Origin: Clostridia bacterium
Lineage (GTDB): Bacteria > Bacillota > Clostridia > UMGS1810
DNA: 19,403 bases
Direction: 5' to 3'
Assembly: GCA_016293435.1 (NCBI GenBank)
Contig: JAEDEG010000044.1
Span: forward strand, 1-19,403
The notes under the pieces were generated by a model. The model saw only the letters and a program-made list of their open reading frames with translations. It was not told where the DNA came from and ran no database searches. Made by a program: the position numbers and the translations under genes. This document shows positions 14,342 through 19,399 of this stretch, in pieces. The stretch's first letter is position 1; the number at the start of each line of letters is the position of its first letter.

Positions 14342-15442
14342 ATGGCAACTATCACGTTCGACAAAGGCATTATCACTTATACGGACAATGAAAACAATTA
14401 CAATTATTCAATTGATATCAACAATGGCATTATTACAAACAACCGCACCAACCGCAAAAATAAATCGCTTCCCCCGAAATTCATCAATGCGTGTACAAAC
14501 CTTATGAGAAAGCGTTGGGCGGGTGAAAAAGATATGAATAATTGCCATCTTAGCAATATTATTTTTTATTTCTATATGAGAGGTAATAAAGAATATAATT
14601 TTTATCAATTGCGCATAATTGACAAACTTTCAGCAATCGGTATGTATATTACCACACTTCCCACGGATTACGCGGTAATTGAAAAAAATATGGCGCGTAT
14701 AGCCAAACGCCATAAAGATTCTCCTAATAGCACACTCCAAGGTATTTTATATGAAATTCAGCAGGAAGATACTGCAAAAATTATAAAAAATTATTGTTCC
14801 CCCGACAGTCTCTATTATGATTATTTCCGCAAGTATTATAAAACATTTTCTAAGGACAAACTTTCTTTTGTAGCATACTTTTTAGCTCACGGACTTTGGG
14901 ATTCTTATGTCAGAGGAGAAATGAAAGAGATAGAAGGCTTGCAAAAAAATGTTATCTATGTAGATATTACAAATACTTTGACAGATTATTTCCGTATGTG
15001 TGATTATCTCAAAAAGCCTTATGAAAAATCAGACTTTTTCAAACAGTTTATAGCATTATCAAAAACTTACAAAATCGAGCAAACAACGATAGAAAACAAT
15101 ACATTGAAAGATTTTTATTTGCGCTATGCTAATAAAATTTCTTTTGAAAACAACGATTTTGAGGTCATACTTCCCACTTGTAGAGAGGATTTCAAAAAAG
15201 AGGCAGATAGCCAACACAATTGTGTGTATACATCCTATTTTCCGAAAGTGCTAAAAAACGAAACAATTGTCGTATTTATTCGCCGTAAAGCCGAACTTGC
15301 AAAAAGTTATATTACTTGCGAGATAAATATAATAACAGGTCAAATCAAGCAATACCTTGCAATATATAATCAAGAAGTAACAGACAAAAATGCAATAAAT
15401 TTCAAAAAAGATTATCAGGATTTCCTATATACTAATTTTTAA
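14342..15442 (+). CDS. PcfJ-like protein
   Basis: The 366-residue product begins MATITFDKGIITYTDNENNY. Its C-terminal third (about 275-366) has the pattern of the PcfJ family: FEVILPTCREDFKKEADSQH, then NCVYTSYFPKVLKNETIVVF and IRRKAELAKSYITCEINI, ending GQIKQYLAIYNQEV and KKDYQDFLY. The HNCV motif (about residues 293-296) is the hallmark. The N-terminal 250 residues are mostly helical and Lys/Asn/Tyr-rich. PcfJ was first seen on enterococcal conjugative plasmids and related proteins are widespread on phages and mobile elements; the biochemical function is not established. It is the longest gene on the early arm and its AT-rich codon use differs from the GC-rich seams around it. The start follows AAAGAGAG and the promoter at 14251. 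No upstream frame competes. Confidence 0.8.
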   Translation: MATITFDKGIITYTDNENNYNYSIDINNGIITNNRTNRKNKSLPPKFINACTNLMRKRWAGEKDMNNCHLSNIIFYFYMRGNKEYNFYQLRIIDKLSAIGMYITTLPTDYAVIEKNMARIAKRHKDSPNSTLQGILYEIQQEDTAKIIKNYCSPDSLYYDYFRKYYKTFSKDKLSFVAYFLAHGLWDSYVRGEMKEIEGLQKNVIYVDITNTLTDYFRMCDYLKKPYEKSDFFKQFIALSKTYKIEQTTIENNTLKDFYLRYANKISFENNDFEVILPTCREDFKKEADSQHNCVYTSYFPKVLKNETIVVFIRRKAELAKSYITCEINIITGQIKQYLAIYNQEVTDKNAINFKKDYQDFLYTNF

Positions 15443-15463
15443 TCTCTCTTTTGTAGCAAAATG

Positions 15464-15505
15464 CCACTGTTAGTTGCCGCAACTAACGGTGGCGCGCCCC
15501 GGGGG
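15464..15505. repeat. Hairpin plus GC-rich tag (GCGCGCCCCGGGG), copy 1
   Basis: CCACTGTTAGTTG-CCG-CAACTAACGGTGG forms a 13-bp stem with one T-G wobble. GGCGCGCC (15491-15498) and CCCCGGGG (15497-15504) follow. The same order, hairpin then GCGCGCCCCGGGG, is at 17968-18005. No U-run follows, so this is not a standard terminator. Confidence 0.7.
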
Positions 15506-15578
15506 CACTTGTGCAAATTATACAATTAAAAGCCCGCTCCAGCAAGAATTTTTGTACATCTTGATGAATGAAAAACTA

Positions 15579-15607
15579 TTGACAAATAAATAAAATTATG
15601 ATATAAT
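15579..15607 (+). promoter_or_regulatory. Promoter P9 (TTGACA-17-TATAAT)
   Basis: TTGACA 15579-15584 and TATAAT 15602-15607 with a TGA extension. The leader AAAGAAAGTGAGG precedes ATG 15640. Confidence 0.92.
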
Positions 15608-15639
15608 AAGAATGTAAATAAAGAAAGTGAGGATTTGCT

Positions 15640-15855
15640 ATGGAAATTAACAGAGAAAGAAAAAAGAAAAACTATATCGCATTTAATAATATTAAAGCAG
15701 GCGCGGTTTTTGAACTTCATGACAACATGATACTTATGAAAATGGTTGAAAATTACGAAACAAACGCAGTTGACCTTGAAGATGGTGTACAGTATTTTAT
15801 TGATGATGATGAGCCTGTTGTACCAGTGTTTGCCACTGTGACCATTAAAGAATAA
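15640..15855 (+). CDS. Small acidic phage protein of unknown function
   Basis: The 71-residue product is MEINRERKKKNYIAFNNIKA to VFATVTIKE. After a basic N-terminus, FNNIKAGAVFELHDNMILMK and NAVDLEDGVQYFIDDDEPVV suggest a small beta-barrel; the pattern of a short intro, a basic residue or loop and then DLEDG is shared, from memory, with unnamed small phage proteins in Firmicutes. There are no cysteines or membrane segments. The ribosome site is GTGAGG. A terminator starts at its stop codon and it stands alone in its unit. Function unknown. Confidence 0.72.
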   Translation: MEINRERKKKNYIAFNNIKAGAVFELHDNMILMKMVENYETNAVDLEDGVQYFIDDDEPVVPVFATVTIKE

Positions 15856-15880
15856 AAAGGGAAATAATTCCCTTTTTATT
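15854..15880 (+). terminator. Rho-independent terminator at the stop codon
   Basis: AAAAAGGGAA-ATAA-TTCCCTTTTT followed by ATTTTT. The stem begins in the stop codon TAA (15853-15855) and may work in both directions. Confidence 0.88.
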
Positions 15881-15892
15881 TTTACGACAAAA

Positions 15893-15906
15893 TGAACAAA
15901 TGTTCA
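15893..15906. promoter_or_regulatory. LexA (SOS box) match TGAACAAATGTTCA
   Basis: A perfect 14-bp palindrome with core GAACAAATGTTC, fitting the Gram-positive LexA/DinR pattern GAACRNRYGTTC. It lies 79 bases before the -35 of the exonuclease promoter and just before GCCCGGGC. A second match is at 17315-17328 in the same relative place. Confidence 0.5.
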
Positions 15907-15910
15907 GTGC

Positions 15911-15939
15911 GCCCGGGCCCCAGTTAGCGTGCGCTAACT
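15911..15939. repeat. GC-rich palindromes GCCCGGGC and AGTTAGCG-TG-CGCTAACT
   Basis: GCCCGGGC (15911-15918) is followed by AGTTAGCG (15922-15929) and its inverted copy CGCTAACT (15932-15939). GCCCGGGC also occurs at 12319, 14192 and 17339, always between genes. Confidence 0.65.
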
Positions 15940-15984
15940 ACCCGCGTCCCCGCAAAAATTTTTTAATTATTTTTCAAAAAAGTA

Positions 15985-16013
15985 TTGACAAACCGCCCCC
16001 ATTGTGGTATAAT
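15985..16013 (+). promoter_or_regulatory. Promoter P10 (TTGACA-17-TATAAT)
   Basis: TTGACA 15985-15990 and TATAAT 16008-16013, preceded by TGTGG. The leader has a GGGG and CCC segment, then AAAGAGAG before ATG 16063. A nine-codon frame starting at 16041 overlaps that ATG and might be a leader peptide. Confidence 0.92.
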
Positions 16014-16062
16014 AATAATGTCAGCAGGGGAATGAAACCCATGGCAGAAAGAGAGACTAAAA

Positions 16063-16746
16063 ATGAATAAAAATTATTATCTTACCCTTGATACGGAAAC
16101 AGTAGGCGGTATCAACAAGCCAAAAGGTTTTTACCACATCGGCGGTATTATCCACGACCGCACAGGCGCAATCAAGACTTGTTTCAATTTCATTATTGAC
16201 GAAATGTATTCTGAAATTGAAAAAGACGACTACGCAAAAAAGAATTTTCATCTATACGAGGAAATGCGCAACAATGGCACGGCAGTCGTAATCCCCACAG
16301 AGGAACAAGCACTTGCTATTATCAATAGCCTATGCAATTATTATAATGTGCGCTATGTAATGGCATTTAACACAGGCTTTGACTATTGCAAGACAAAATG
16401 CAGAGACCTTTTGAAAGACAGAGAATTTATTGATATTTTCTTGATGGCTTGTCAGATTTACGCAAAAAGAAAATCGTATATTGACTTTTGTCGGAAAAAT
16501 AATTATTTTTCAAAATCTAAAAAATCAATAGCAACAAGCGCAGAAAGTTTTTACGCATTTTTAACAAATAATACAGAGTATGCCGAAGAGCACACCGCAC
16601 TTGAAGATAGCAAAATCGAAATGGCAATTTTCCTTGCTTGCCTTAAAGCGCACAAGCCGTTTACAAAAAATCAACATTATTTTGATTATTGTAATCGTGA
16701 GGGTGGTAATCGTTGGGAGTTTTCAATCCCAGCGGTTACCAAATAA
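16063..16746 (+). CDS. DEDDh-family 3'-5' exonuclease (DnaQ-like)
   Basis: The 227-residue protein starts MNKNYYLTLDTETVGG. Exo I is D10-T-E12, Exo II is N103-T-G-F-D107 (MAFNTGFD), and Exo III is H177-TALE-D182 in EEHTALEDSKIEMAIF, so all four acidic residues and the His of the DEDDh type are present. The family removes nucleotides 3'-5' with two metal ions, as proofreading or processing nucleases; no polymerase domain is attached here. It may serve phage DNA replication, repair, or host nucleic acid breakdown. ATG 16063 follows AAAGAGAGAC. The last 14 codons form a strong RNA hairpin (16705-16740). A LexA-box match lies upstream of its promoter, which would fit a DNA-metabolism gene, though it is distant from the -35 box. 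Confidence 0.85.
   Translation: MNKNYYLTLDTETVGGINKPKGFYHIGGIIHDRTGAIKTCFNFIIDEMYSEIEKDDYAKKNFHLYEEMRNNGTAVVIPTEEQALAIINSLCNYYNVRYVMAFNTGFDYCKTKCRDLLKDREFIDIFLMACQIYAKRKSYIDFCRKNNYFSKSKKSIATSAESFYAFLTNNTEYAEEHTALEDSKIEMAIFLACLKAHKPFTKNQHYFDYCNREGGNRWEFSIPAVTK
16705..16740 (+). other. 14-bp hairpin inside the end of the exonuclease gene
   Basis: GGTAATCGTTGGGA (16705-16718) pairs with TCCCAGCGGTTACC (16727-16740) with two G-U wobbles and an eight-base loop. An A-run rather than a T-run follows on this strand. It lies wholly within coding sequence, ending just before the last Lys codon and stop, and probably marks the transcript's 3' end. Confidence 0.65.
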
Positions 16747-16776
16747 AAAAAAATAAAAAAATTTTTACAAAAATAC

Positions 16777-16805
16777 TTGACAAATTAAAAAAAATGTGCT
16801 ATAAT
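16777..16805 (+). promoter_or_regulatory. Promoter P11 (TTGACA-17-TATAAT)
   Basis: TTGACA 16777-16782 and TATAAT 16800-16805, preceded by TGTGC. Upstream is nearly pure A/T. The leader is GAAAGAACGAGG before ATG 16842. Confidence 0.92.
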
Positions 16806-16841
16806 AAGTATACAAACAAAGAAAGAACGAGGTAAACAAAA

Positions 16842-17273
16842 ATGGTAATGGGACACAACACAGGAGACGCAAGATACATTCTTACAGGTAATTCAATCGA
16901 AGACCTTGAAAAAGGACTTGCGGAAATGAAGAGACAGATTGCCGCAGGAATTACATTCTCCGTATGCTACGGCGGAGACAAAGATGAGTTTGAAAAAGAG
17001 TACGATAGCGAGTATTCAAACGACGACTGCAATGATTGCGATTATGACATTATCGACAGCTATGGAAATTACGATAGCAATTATGAATGTGAAGAAGATA
17101 CCGACTGGGAAATTTGTACGGAAGAGGATTGCGATGATTGCCCCTTGATGGACGAGGACAAGGACGAAGAAGAAGAAGAAACCGAAGTCAAGGAAGAAGT
17201 TGACAAAAACGAGGTAGCTTCGGCAATAGCAAAGGGAATTGTTGCAGCAATCAAGGATTTCCTTGGAATGTAA
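16842..17273 (+). CDS. Highly acidic Cys-containing protein with shared C-terminal module
   Basis: The 143-residue protein begins MVMGHNTGDARYILTGNSIE. An N-terminal part (about 1-46) has the helix EDLEKGLAEMKRQIAAG. The centre (about 47-112) is Asp/Glu/Tyr-rich with Cys pairs CNDC (63-66) and CDDC (97-100). The end, EEEEETEVKEEVDKN plus AIAKGIVAAIKDFLGM, copies that of the gene at 11030. I count 22 Asp and 23 Glu, about 31 percent of the protein. Such composition fits a DNA mimic that blocks a DNA-binding host defence protein, or a metal-binding protein, but both are inference. An ATG two codons later is an alternative start. GAGG lies nine bases before ATG 16842. Confidence 0.75.
   Translation: MVMGHNTGDARYILTGNSIEDLEKGLAEMKRQIAAGITFSVCYGGDKDEFEKEYDSEYSNDDCNDCDYDIIDSYGNYDSNYECEEDTDWEICTEEDCDDCPLMDEDKDEEEEETEVKEEVDKNEVASAIAKGIVAAIKDFLGM
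17166..17273 (+). repeat. Duplicated 3' gene module, copy 2
   Basis: This copy matches 11201-11317 from GAAGAAGAAGAAACCGAA to CCTTGGAATGTAA, with a few substitutions and a shorter spacer between linker and helix. Confidence 0.75.
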
Positions 17274-17280
17274 AAAATGG

Positions 17281-17306
17281 AAGGGCAAATGCCCTTTCTT
17301 TTTTAT
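17281..17306 (+). terminator. Rho-independent terminator
   Basis: AAGGGC (17281-17286) pairs with GCCCTT (17291-17296), followed by TCTTTTTTATT. Confidence 0.85.
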
Positions 17307-17314
17307 TCTAAAAA

Positions 17315-17328
17315 CGAACAAGTGTTCG
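17315..17328. promoter_or_regulatory. LexA (SOS box) match CGAACAAGTGTTCG
   Basis: A 14-bp sequence that fits the Gram-positive LexA consensus CGAACRNRYGTTCG at every position. It lies 71 bases before the -35 of the AbrB-like gene and just before GCCCGGGC (17339-17346). The distance is greater than for typical LexA operators, so function is open. Confidence 0.55.
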
Positions 17329-17398
17329 GCGCGCACTTGCCCGGGCGCCCGCCCCCAGATTTTGCCAGAAATTTTTTAAATTATTTTTCAAAAGCCTA

Positions 17399-17427
17399 TT
17401 GACAAATACGCATTTTTGTGCTATAAT
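17399..17427 (+). promoter_or_regulatory. Promoter P12 (TTGACA-17-TATAAT)
   Basis: TTGACA 17399-17404 and TATAAT 17422-17427, preceded by TGTGC. The leader AAAGAGAGG precedes ATG 17459. Confidence 0.92.
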
Positions 17428-17458
17428 AATAGTACCAAAGAAAGAGAGGAACAAACAA

Positions 17459-17959
17459 ATGATAACAAACGAAATTTGCACAGGCGGTGTAATCCGTAGA
17501 CTTGATGACTTAAATCGAATAACCATTCCGAAAAGTATTTGCATACAAGCGAAAATCAAAAACGGTGATGCCCTTAAAATCTATTGCACAGAGGATGGAG
17601 ATATCATTTTACGTCCTTATGATAAATATGCACTTATTCGCGAGAACATTAAAAAAGCCGATGAAGTATTACAGGCATTAAATAGCAATATCAACATCAT
17701 TGTTTTTGACAAAGATAATATAATCTATGCGTCTATAATGAAAATAATTACACCAATCAGCAATTACAGAATTATGCAGGCAATGAAAGGATATGACATT
17801 GACGAAGTTGCATTGAACGACGCAATTTTGGAACTTTATCCTCACGCGAATCTTTCAGTAAATCAGCAAGAAGGACTTGTAATTGTAATGATTAATTCTA
17901 TGGGGCGCGATGCTGATACAGTCGTTTTTGACTATCTTTGGAAAATCATTTGCAATTAA
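17459..17959 (+). CDS. AbrB/SpoVT-type transcriptional regulator
   Basis: Start at ATG 17459 (166 residues), eight bases after AGAGAGG; the longer frame from 17399 begins in the -35 box. Residues 8-54 (TGGVIRRLDDLNRITIPKSI and on to GDALKIYCTEDGDIILRPY) are a swapped-hairpin AbrB domain with the typical R-x-x-D-x-x-x-R-I-T-I-P-K core and the EDGDIILRP end. As in SpoVT, a C-terminal sensor-like domain follows (about 60-166: NINIIVFDKDNIIYASIMK, then helical segments), the length agreeing with SpoVT-like regulators (about 165-180). It would bind AT-rich DNA as a dimer or tetramer. The strong A/T tracts before each promoter here are possible targets (inference). It stands alone in its unit. Confidence 0.85.
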   Translation: MITNEICTGGVIRRLDDLNRITIPKSICIQAKIKNGDALKIYCTEDGDIILRPYDKYALIRENIKKADEVLQALNSNINIIVFDKDNIIYASIMKIITPISNYRIMQAMKGYDIDEVALNDAILELYPHANLSVNQQEGLVIVMINSMGRDADTVVFDYLWKIICN

Positions 17960-17967
17960 CCCAACAA

Positions 17968-18005
17968 CTACCAGTGGCGGCAACCACTGGTAGCGCGCCC
18001 CGGGG
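17968..18005. repeat. Hairpin plus GC-rich tag (GCGCGCCCCGGGG), copy 2
   Basis: CTACCAGTGG-CGGCAA-CCACTGGTAG is a perfect 10-bp stem, then GCGCGCC runs into CCCCGGGG (17998-18005). The stem differs in sequence from copy 1 while the tag is identical. Confidence 0.7.
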
Positions 18006-18047
18006 CTAGATTGGTAAATTCCGGCGGCGGCCGCAAACTCCTTAATT

Positions 18048-18064
18048 TTGCCAAAATTTGGCAA
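18048..18064. repeat. 17-bp palindrome, copy 3 (TTGCCAAAATTTGGCAA)
   Basis: Perfect 8-bp arms around a central A. Related to 12267-12283 by changes at matching positions in both arms (A to G in one, T to C in the other), i.e. with symmetry kept. Confidence 0.65.
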
Positions 18065-18218
18065 TACCAACTTTTTTTGTCAATGCCGGCAACAAATGAC
18101 AATGTGACCATTTTCCTATAATTTTAATGATCGAGCTTTTGTTGATTGTGCACAAATCCCGCTCCGGCAACGATAAAATCTTTGTGCAACTTGACGAAAA
18201 CTTTTTTCATTTTTCCTA

Positions 18219-18315
18219 TTGACTTTTTGCTTGACTTGTGGTAGAATAATAATGTCAAGAGGGAAAGCCAAACACTAAAAAATCCCTGAGCAAGACTTGT
18301 CAAGCCTTTCGTCTG
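18219..18315 (+). pseudogene. Orphan promoter and leader without a gene (decayed cassette or small RNA)
   Basis: TTGACT (18219-18224), 17 bp, TAGAAT (18242-18247) is a weaker copy of the cassette promoter. The following leader-like text has GAGGGAAAGCC and TCCCTGAGCAAG, echoing the GGGA/TCCC leader of promoter P2, but no start codon or frame follows before the next A/T tract and promoter at 18352. I read it as the stump of a deleted gene cassette; a short non-coding RNA of about 60-90 nt is the alternative. Confidence 0.45.
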
Positions 18316-18351
18316 AATTGAAAAATTTTTTAAGAAATTTTCAAAAAGGTA

Positions 18352-18380
18352 TTGACAAATCGAGCGGAGTGTGATATAAT
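18352..18380 (+). promoter_or_regulatory. Promoter P13 (TTGACA-17-TATAAT)
   Basis: TTGACA 18352-18357 and TATAAT 18375-18380, extended by TGTGA. The leader starts with GTCAA...TTGAC, a small hairpin, and has AAAGGACGG before ATG 18442. It drives two genes. Confidence 0.92.
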
Positions 18381-18441
18381 ATAAGTGTCAAAGGGGAAAA
18401 CCACTTGACGAAAAAAAATTTTATAAAGGACGGTGTTCAAT

Positions 18442-18834
18442 ATGACGAACAAGAAACCCACAAAGAAAATGAACTATGAGGCAATCAAGGAACTTCTTGC
18501 CAATGCAAACAGACCTGACCTGATTGACTTCTGTGACCACGAAATTGAACTGCTCGACAACCGCAATTCAGCAGAGCGCAAGCCTACCGCAACGCAGATT
18601 GCAAACGCAGACCACAAGACCGCTATTGTTGCGTACCTTGCGAATGTAGCGGTCGCCAAGACAGTGACAGACCTTATCAAAGAGGTTGACGGTTTTGCAG
18701 ATTTTTCCAATCAGAAGGTATCAGCCCTTTGCAATGCACTTGCCAAGGACGGCAAAATTCAGCGTGCGGTTGTCGGCAGAAAAACCTATTTTGCAGACAA
18801 TGCGGTAACGATTGACAAAAAGGACAAGGAGTAA
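18442..18834 (+). CDS. Winged-helix-like DNA-binding protein, unknown target
   Basis: From ATG 18442 the product has 130 residues (MTNKKPTKKMNYEAIKELLA). A GTG at 18433 would add three residues but stands only two bases after the AAAGGA site, so the ATG is preferred. The N-terminal half has RPDLIDFCDHEIELLDNRNS, a helix found in unnamed Firmicutes phage and element proteins (from memory). Residues about 58-118 (HKTAIVAYLA, TVTDLIKEVDGF, SNQKVSALCNALAKDGKIQR, GRKTYFA) follow the helix-helix-recognition helix-wing order of a winged helix. A regulator is likely, the operator unknown. It is the first gene of the only two-gene unit on this arm. GC content and codon use are higher than in the AT-rich genes nearby. 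Confidence 0.75.
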   Translation: MTNKKPTKKMNYEAIKELLANANRPDLIDFCDHEIELLDNRNSAERKPTATQIANADHKTAIVAYLANVAVAKTVTDLIKEVDGFADFSNQKVSALCNALAKDGKIQRAVVGRKTYFADNAVTIDKKDKE

Positions 18835-18864
18835 AATCCTTGTCCCCCACAAAAGGGGGTAACA

Positions 18865-19224
18865 ATGGACGAAAAGCGAATAGCATTTTTAATGGCAACC
18901 CTTGATTGCACACGAGCGGAAGCGATGGATATAATTGCCAAAGACGCCGAAATAGACAAAGGCGGGAACCCATTCCCGCTAACAAAAGAAAAAGAAAAAG
19001 CATCAAAGGCTATGCGGTCGGCGGGTCGGCGCGTAGTTGACCCAGCGGGAAAAGTACAAGTGCGGGAACGCAAGAAAAATCCTGACAAGGAAAAACTCAT
19101 TGCCGAAATTGTAACCGCCTTATCCTCTATCGCAAAAGTCGAAATTGACAATGTAGAACGTGAAATCCATTTATTTTACAATGATAAAAAATATAGGGTT
19201 GTACTATCAGAGCCACGAAAATAA
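18865..19224 (+). CDS. Conserved phage protein with UBA-like N-terminus
   Basis: The 119-residue product is MDEKRIAFLMATLDCTRAEA to LSEPRK. Residues 5-30 (RIAFLMATLDCTRAEAMDII) resemble a short three-helix UBA-like motif. A basic linker KEKASKAMRSAGRRVV and QVRERKKNP is next, and the C-terminus (VEIDNVEREIHLFYNDKKYR) suggests a beta-hairpin with KYRVVLSEPRK. Similar unnamed proteins occur in Firmicutes phages next to the winged-helix gene, from memory. Thirty bases separate it from the upstream stop, and a CCCCC-ACAAAA... hairpin with GGGGG (18844-18859) covers its ribosome site GGGGGT, which may couple its translation to the first gene. The terminator overlaps its last codons. Confidence 0.75.
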   Translation: MDEKRIAFLMATLDCTRAEAMDIIAKDAEIDKGGNPFPLTKEKEKASKAMRSAGRRVVDPAGKVQVRERKKNPDKEKLIAEIVTALSSIAKVEIDNVEREIHLFYNDKKYRVVLSEPRK

Positions 19225-19240
19225 TCGTGGCTTTTGATTT
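19211..19240 (+). terminator. Terminator with the stop codon in its loop
   Basis: AGCCACGA (19211-19218) pairs with TCGTGGCT (19225-19232); the loop contains TAA, and TTTGATTT follows. Confidence 0.8.
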
Positions 19241-19341
19241 GGTAAATTTTGCCAGCGGGGCCCCGGGGCGAATTACCCTAGGCTAACCATGCGCGGGAGC
19301 GGGTTGCCGCAAAACTTTTTTCGAGAATTTGCAAAAATCTA

Positions 19342-19370
19342 TTGACAAATTAAAAGATTTATGATATAAT
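19342..19370 (+). promoter_or_regulatory. Promoter P14 (TTGACA-17-TATAAT)
   Basis: TTGACA 19342-19347 and TATAAT 19365-19370 with a TGA extension. The leader AAGAAAGAGAGGTACAAAACA ends at the ATG at 19400. Confidence 0.9.
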
Positions 19371-19399
19371 AATAATGTAAGAAAGAGAGGTACAAAACA

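Larger units (their letters stand above)
17960..18441. other. Gene-free gap with palindromes and an orphan promoter
   Basis: No credible gene lies here. In order: hairpin with GC tag (17968-18005), GCGGCCGC (18027-18034), a 17-bp palindrome (18048-18064), TTGTGCACAA near 18147, a segment with CCCGCTCCGGCAA and an ACTTGACGAA-like end that resembles 15532-15570 upstream of promoter P9, an orphan promoter (18219-18247) with a short leader, and the promoter of the next unit. Confidence 0.65.

Noticed and set aside
18077..18122. TTGTCA ... TATAAT as an additional promoter
   Set aside because: The spacing is 34 bp, incompatible with a sigma70-type promoter, and no gene follows.
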